Shown here: in pieces, positions 61,305-64,000 of the stretch
Numbering within the stretch: the first letter of the stretch is position 1
Layout: each line of letters starts with the position of its first letter
Assembly: GCF_900142515.1 (NCBI RefSeq)
Contig: NZ_FRBC01000007.1
Location: forward strand, 60,935-124,934
DNA length: 64,000 nucleotides
Reading direction: 5' to 3'
Origin: Pseudoselenomonas ruminantium
GTDB lineage: Bacteria; Bacillota; Negativicutes; Selenomonadales; Selenomonadaceae
Made by a program: the position numbers and the translations under genes
The notes under the pieces: generated by a model
Databases searched by the model: none
What the model was told of the DNA's origin: nothing
What the model saw: the letters and a program-made list of their open reading frames with translations, nothing else

Positions 61305-63326
61305 ATGGTAAAAAACAAACAATTAGGATTAATTGCACATGACGAATGGCTGGCACCTTATGAGGACGCTATTCGGGGACGTCATGAACACGCAGTCTGG
61401 AAAATCGATCAACTGACACAGAACGGCAAGCGTACCTTGTCAGACTTTGCCAGCGGTCATCTTTACTATGGCCTGCACAAACAGGGCCGTGGCTGGGTAT
61501 TCCGCGAATGGGCTCCAAATGCGCTGGCCATCTATCTGATTGGTGATTTCAACAATTGGCAGGAAGAAGAAGCCTATAAGCTCGAACATATTCCGGGCAC
61601 TGGCAACTGGGAGCTCAAGATTCCTGCTGGCAAGATCAAGCACGGCGACCTGTATAAAATGAAGGTCCACTGGCGTGGCGGCGAAGGGGAACGCATTCCT
61701 GCCTGGGCACAGCGGGTTGTACAGGACGAGAACACAAAGATTTTCTCCGCTCAGGTCTGGAACCCGCGCAAGAAGTTCGTCTGGCATGATGCAAAATTCA
61801 AACCGCACACCGCACCACTGCTTATCTACGAATGCCATATCGGCATGGCGCAGGATGCGGAAAAAGTGGGCACCTATAAAGAATTCAAGGAAAATATCCT
61901 GCCCCGGGTAAAGGCAGATGGCTATAACTGCATCCAAATCATGGCCATTCAGGAGCATCCTTATTACGGCAGCTTCGGCTACCATGTCAGCTCCTTCTTT
62001 GCCGCCAGCAGCCGCTGCGGTACGCCGGAAGAACTCAAGGACCTCATTGACACCGCTCACAAGATGGGGCTGACCGTTATCATGGACATCGTCCACAGCC
62101 ATGCCGTCAAGAATGAAGTCGAAGGTCTCGGCAATCTCTGCGGTGACCCCAATCAGTTCTTCTATCCCGGTGACCGCCACGAGCATCCGGCCTGGGACAG
62201 CTTGTGCTTCGACTATGGCAAAGATGATGTGCTCCACTTCCTGCTGTCCAACTGTAAATACTGGCTGGAAGAATTCCACTTCGATGGTTTCCGTTTCGAT
62301 GGCATCACTTCCATGCTCTACTACAGCCATGGCCTCGGTGAAGCCTTCATGAACTATGGCGACTATTTCAATGGCCATCAGGACGATAACGCCATCTGCT
62401 ATCTGACCCTGGCCAACAAACTCATTCACGAGATCAAGCCCCATGCCATCACCATCGCTGAAGATGTCAGCGGCATGCCGGGACTGGCAGCCAAGTTCGA
62501 GGACGGCGGCTACGGCTTCGACTACCGTCTGGCCATGAATGTGCCGGACTACTGGATCAAGACCATCAAGGAACAGAAGGACGAGGATTGGAAACCATCC
62601 AGCATCTTCTGGGAAATGACCAACCGCCGCGCCGATGAAAAGACCATCTCCTACGCCGAAAGCCACGATCAGGCCCTCGTAGGCGACAAGACCATCATCT
62701 TCCGCCTGATCGATGCCGATATGTACTGGCACTTCAGCAAGGACAACCGCAATGGCATGGTAGATAGAGGTATCGCCCTGCACAAGATGATTCGTCTGGT
62801 CACCGCCTCCACCATCAACGGCGGCTATCTGAACTTCATGGGCAATGAATTCGGCCATCCGGAATGGATTGACTTCCCTCGTGAAGGCAACGGCTGGAGC
62901 TACAAATACGCCCGCCGCCAGTGGCATCTGGTCGATGACCAGAATCTCTGCTACCACTACCTTGGCGACTTCGACCGGGAAATGCTCACCACCATCCAAA
63001 AGGTGAAAAATTTCCAGAAACAGCCCGTGGTGGAAATCTGGCATAATGATGGCGACCAGGTCCTGGCTTACAGCCGTGGCGACCTCGTCTTTGTCTTCAA
63101 CTTCTCTCCGACACAGTCCTTCCCGGACTACGGCTTCTTAGTGCCGAAGGGAAAATATGAAGTGGTACTGAATACCGATGCGGTAGAATTTGGTGGCAAT
63201 GGGCTGGCTGACGACAGCGTAATCCATAAGACCAACTTCGACCCCCTCTACGAAAAAGATGGCAAGGAATGGCTGAAAATCTACATTCCTGCCCGCAGTG
63301 CCGTGGTTCTGCGCAAGAAAAAATAA
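61305..63326 (+). CDS. glgB: 1,4-alpha-glucan branching enzyme, eukaryote-like (GH13_8 type)
   Basis: The 673-residue enzyme makes alpha-1,6 branches in glycogen. An N-terminal CBM48 (about 50-140; FREWAPNALAIYLIGDFNNW) precedes the GH13 barrel and an all-beta C-terminal domain. Catalytic residues are the nucleophile in FRFDGITSM (about 332), the acid in IAEDVSG (about 385) and the third Asp in AESHDQ (about 453). The segments LIYECHIGMAQ, IMAIQEHPYYGSFGYHVSSF and MDIVHSHAVKNE are those of yeast, plant and animal enzymes rather than E. coli GlgB. The gene stands alone here; other glycogen genes are not in the window. Confidence 0.93.
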   Translation: MVKNKQLGLIAHDEWLAPYEDAIRGRHEHAVWKIDQLTQNGKRTLSDFASGHLYYGLHKQGRGWVFREWAPNALAIYLIGDFNNWQEEEAYKLEHIPGTGNWELKIPAGKIKHGDLYKMKVHWRGGEGERIPAWAQRVVQDENTKIFSAQVWNPRKKFVWHDAKFKPHTAPLLIYECHIGMAQDAEKVGTYKEFKENILPRVKADGYNCIQIMAIQEHPYYGSFGYHVSSFFAASSRCGTPEELKDLIDTAHKMGLTVIMDIVHSHAVKNEVEGLGNLCGDPNQFFYPGDRHEHPAWDSLCFDYGKDDVLHFLLSNCKYWLEEFHFDGFRFDGITSMLYYSHGLGEAFMNYGDYFNGHQDDNAICYLTLANKLIHEIKPHAITIAEDVSGMPGLAAKFEDGGYGFDYRLAMNVPDYWIKTIKEQKDEDWKPSSIFWEMTNRRADEKTISYAESHDQALVGDKTIIFRLIDADMYWHFSKDNRNGMVDRGIALHKMIRLVTASTINGGYLNFMGNEFGHPEWIDFPREGNGWSYKYARRQWHLVDDQNLCYHYLGDFDREMLTTIQKVKNFQKQPVVEIWHNDGDQVLAYSRGDLVFVFNFSPTQSFPDYGFLVPKGKYEVVLNTDAVEFGGNGLADDSVIHKTNFDPLYEKDGKEWLKIYIPARSAVVLRKKK

Positions 63327-63330
63327 ATGA

Positions 63331-63371
63331 AAAATCGCTGGAAAGCAAAATTGCTTTCCAGCGATTTTTTT
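63331..63371 (+). terminator. Bidirectional terminator between glgB and mscL
   Basis: The 18-base arms 63331-63348 and 63351-63368 pair perfectly, and seven T end the plus strand side. The A run at the other end serves the convergent mscL transcript. Confidence 0.92.
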
Positions 63372-63380
63372 CGCTAAAAC

Positions 63381-63812
63381 TTAAAGATTGGAAGTGCAAT
63401 GCGGACACTTGGTGGCTTCATCGGGAATTTCCGTCTTGCAGTAAGGGCAGAGACGGGGGTCTTTAGCCGGTTCTTCCTCTTTCTGGGGCATCAGGCGGTT
63501 GACCTGCTTGATCAGCATGAAAATCGCAAAGGCCACAATCAGGAAATCAATCACCACATTGAGGAAAGAACCATAGGCAATGACCGGCAGGCCGGCAGCC
63601 TTGGCCTCAGCCAATGTAGCCGCAGGAGTGCCCGACAGATTGATGAACAGATTGGAGAAATCCACATGCCCCAAAATGAGACCAATCGGCGGCATCAGAA
63701 TGTCGTTGACAAAGGAGGTCACAATCTTGCCGAAGGCAGCACCGATGATGATACCGACAGCCATGTCCAGAACATTGCCACGCATAATAAATTTCTTGAA
63801 TTCTTCTACCAT
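63381..63812 (-). CDS. mscL: Large-conductance mechanosensitive channel with C-terminal zinc ribbon
   Basis: The 143-residue protein opens [20 protein letters not shown], the MscL consensus, has two membrane helices (about 12-45 and 78-102), and relieves osmotic pressure at the inner membrane. After the second helix come CPYC and CPHC pairs, a zinc ribbon that replaces the usual simple C-terminal helix bundle. I start it at 63812, behind GAGGGGGAT; the longer frame to 63881 would add a hydrophobic stretch without a ribosome-binding site. Confidence 0.93.
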   Translation of the reverse strand: MVEEFKKFIMRGNVLDMAVGIIIGAAFGKIVTSFVNDILMPPIGLILGHVDFSNLFINLSGTPAATLAEAKAAGLPVIAYGSFLNVVIDFLIVAFAIFMLIKQVNRLMPQKEEEPAKDPRLCPYCKTEIPDEATKCPHCTSNL

Positions 63813-63875
63813 AGATAATCCCCCTCTATATAGAATAAATAACAACAATGACAGTATAACATAAATGCACGAAAA

Positions 63876-63895
63876 AAGCACCCGTAAGGGTGCTT
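63876..63895 (-). terminator. Terminator of the rRNA operon
   Basis: AAGCACCC (63876-63883) pairs with GGGTGCTT (63888-63895) over a GTAA loop. On the minus strand a run of six T closes it, just behind the 5S rRNA. Confidence 0.9.
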
Positions 63896-63901
63896 CGCTT
63901 A

Positions 63902-64000
63902 ACTGGCAACGCCCTATCCTCCCAGTCCGTCTCCAGACAAGTACTTTCGGCGTATGAGTGCTTAACTACTGTGTTCGGTATGGGAACAGGTGGAACCACT
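63902..64000 (-). rRNA. rrf: 5S ribosomal RNA (partial, 5' end beyond the window)
   Basis: Read on the minus strand the last 99 bases contain the conserved CCGAACACAG, CGCCGAAAGTACTTG and GGGAGGATAGGGCGTTGCC segments of 5S rRNA. About 15-20 bases of the 5' end are missing. The gene is followed by a clear terminator, so this is the end of an rRNA operon that enters from the right. Confidence 0.95.

Noticed and set aside
61440..63044. A 534-codon open frame on the minus strand opposite glgB
   Set aside because: The glgB frame has all catalytic motifs, and the opposite frame shows no family features or ribosome-binding site.
1..64000. CRISPR arrays, insertion sequences, tRNA genes or prophage genes
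   Set aside because: I saw no regularly spaced repeats, transposase, integrase or tRNA cloverleaf in the window. The single tailspike-like domain is on a secreted protein without other phage genes around it.

Overview
The window reads as chromosomal DNA of a Selenomonas-like member of the Negativicutes, that is, a Firmicute with an outer membrane. Two tandem OmpM-type porins (SLH domain plus outer-membrane barrel), an ADP-heptose/LPS-core cluster and an LptD-like protein require an outer membrane. XpaC, TelA, a SpoVD-like PASTA penicillin-binding protein, WalJ and a GlnK/GlnL-type two-component system are typical of Firmicutes. The genus is inferred from these genes and was not tested by any search.

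Layout. 1-4.8 kb: altronate/tagaturonate catabolism (uxaBA, uxaA cut by the window edge), then a TIM-barrel protein and a TIM-barrel/AraC fusion that probably controls uxaBA. 4.8-11.4 kb: envelope and housekeeping genes (PASTA PBP, telA, xpaC-TM2, rlmH, htrA, walJ). 11.6 kb: rpmF on the other strand. 11.9-14.7 kb: small membrane proteins (DUF2752, DUF4234) and a PTS EIICB. 14.8-17.6 kb: two OmpM porins. 17.8-21.7 kb: a methionine-uptake operon (sodium symporter plus metNIQ). 21.9-23.2 kb: serS. 23.3-26.6 kb: three exported proteins (a YkuD-like protein without its catalytic residues, a GH43-like protein, a C-type lectin-like protein).

26.8-41.8 kb: a large surface-polysaccharide locus with many glycosyltransferases, an FkbM methyltransferase, and manB and manC. 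It is visibly AT-rich from about 26.7 to 37.2 kb. A two-gene ATPase/TOPRIM module (35.2-37.2 kb) that looks like a defence system sits inside it, and its ATPase gene is split by a -1 frameshift at a run of seven A. 41.9-45.5 kb: lactate permease and an LtaS-like sulfatase-fold protein. 45.8-55.5 kb: LPS inner-core genes (gmhB, hldD, two RfaE1-type kinases, an RfaE2-type adenylyltransferase, two GT9 heptosyltransferases, a second LtaS-like protein, an LptD-like protein).

55.6-61.1 kb: aspartase and a DASS dicarboxylate transporter, divergent from a GlnK/GlnL-like two-component system. The shared intergenic region carries a direct repeat resembling the known GlnL operator. 61.07-61.17 kb: a dense cluster of DnaA-box-like 9-mers with no dnaA or dnaN nearby. 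61.3-63.3 kb: a eukaryote-like (GH13_8 type) glycogen branching enzyme. 63.4-64 kb: mscL and the 3' part of a 5S rRNA, so an rRNA operon continues beyond the right edge.

Almost every gene is on the minus strand. The plus-strand genes are rpmF, the two-component system and glgB. The strongest leads are the frameshifted ATPase/TOPRIM module, the ectopic DnaA-box cluster, the phased AraC-type half-sites in front of uxaBA, and the YkuD pseudoenzyme.
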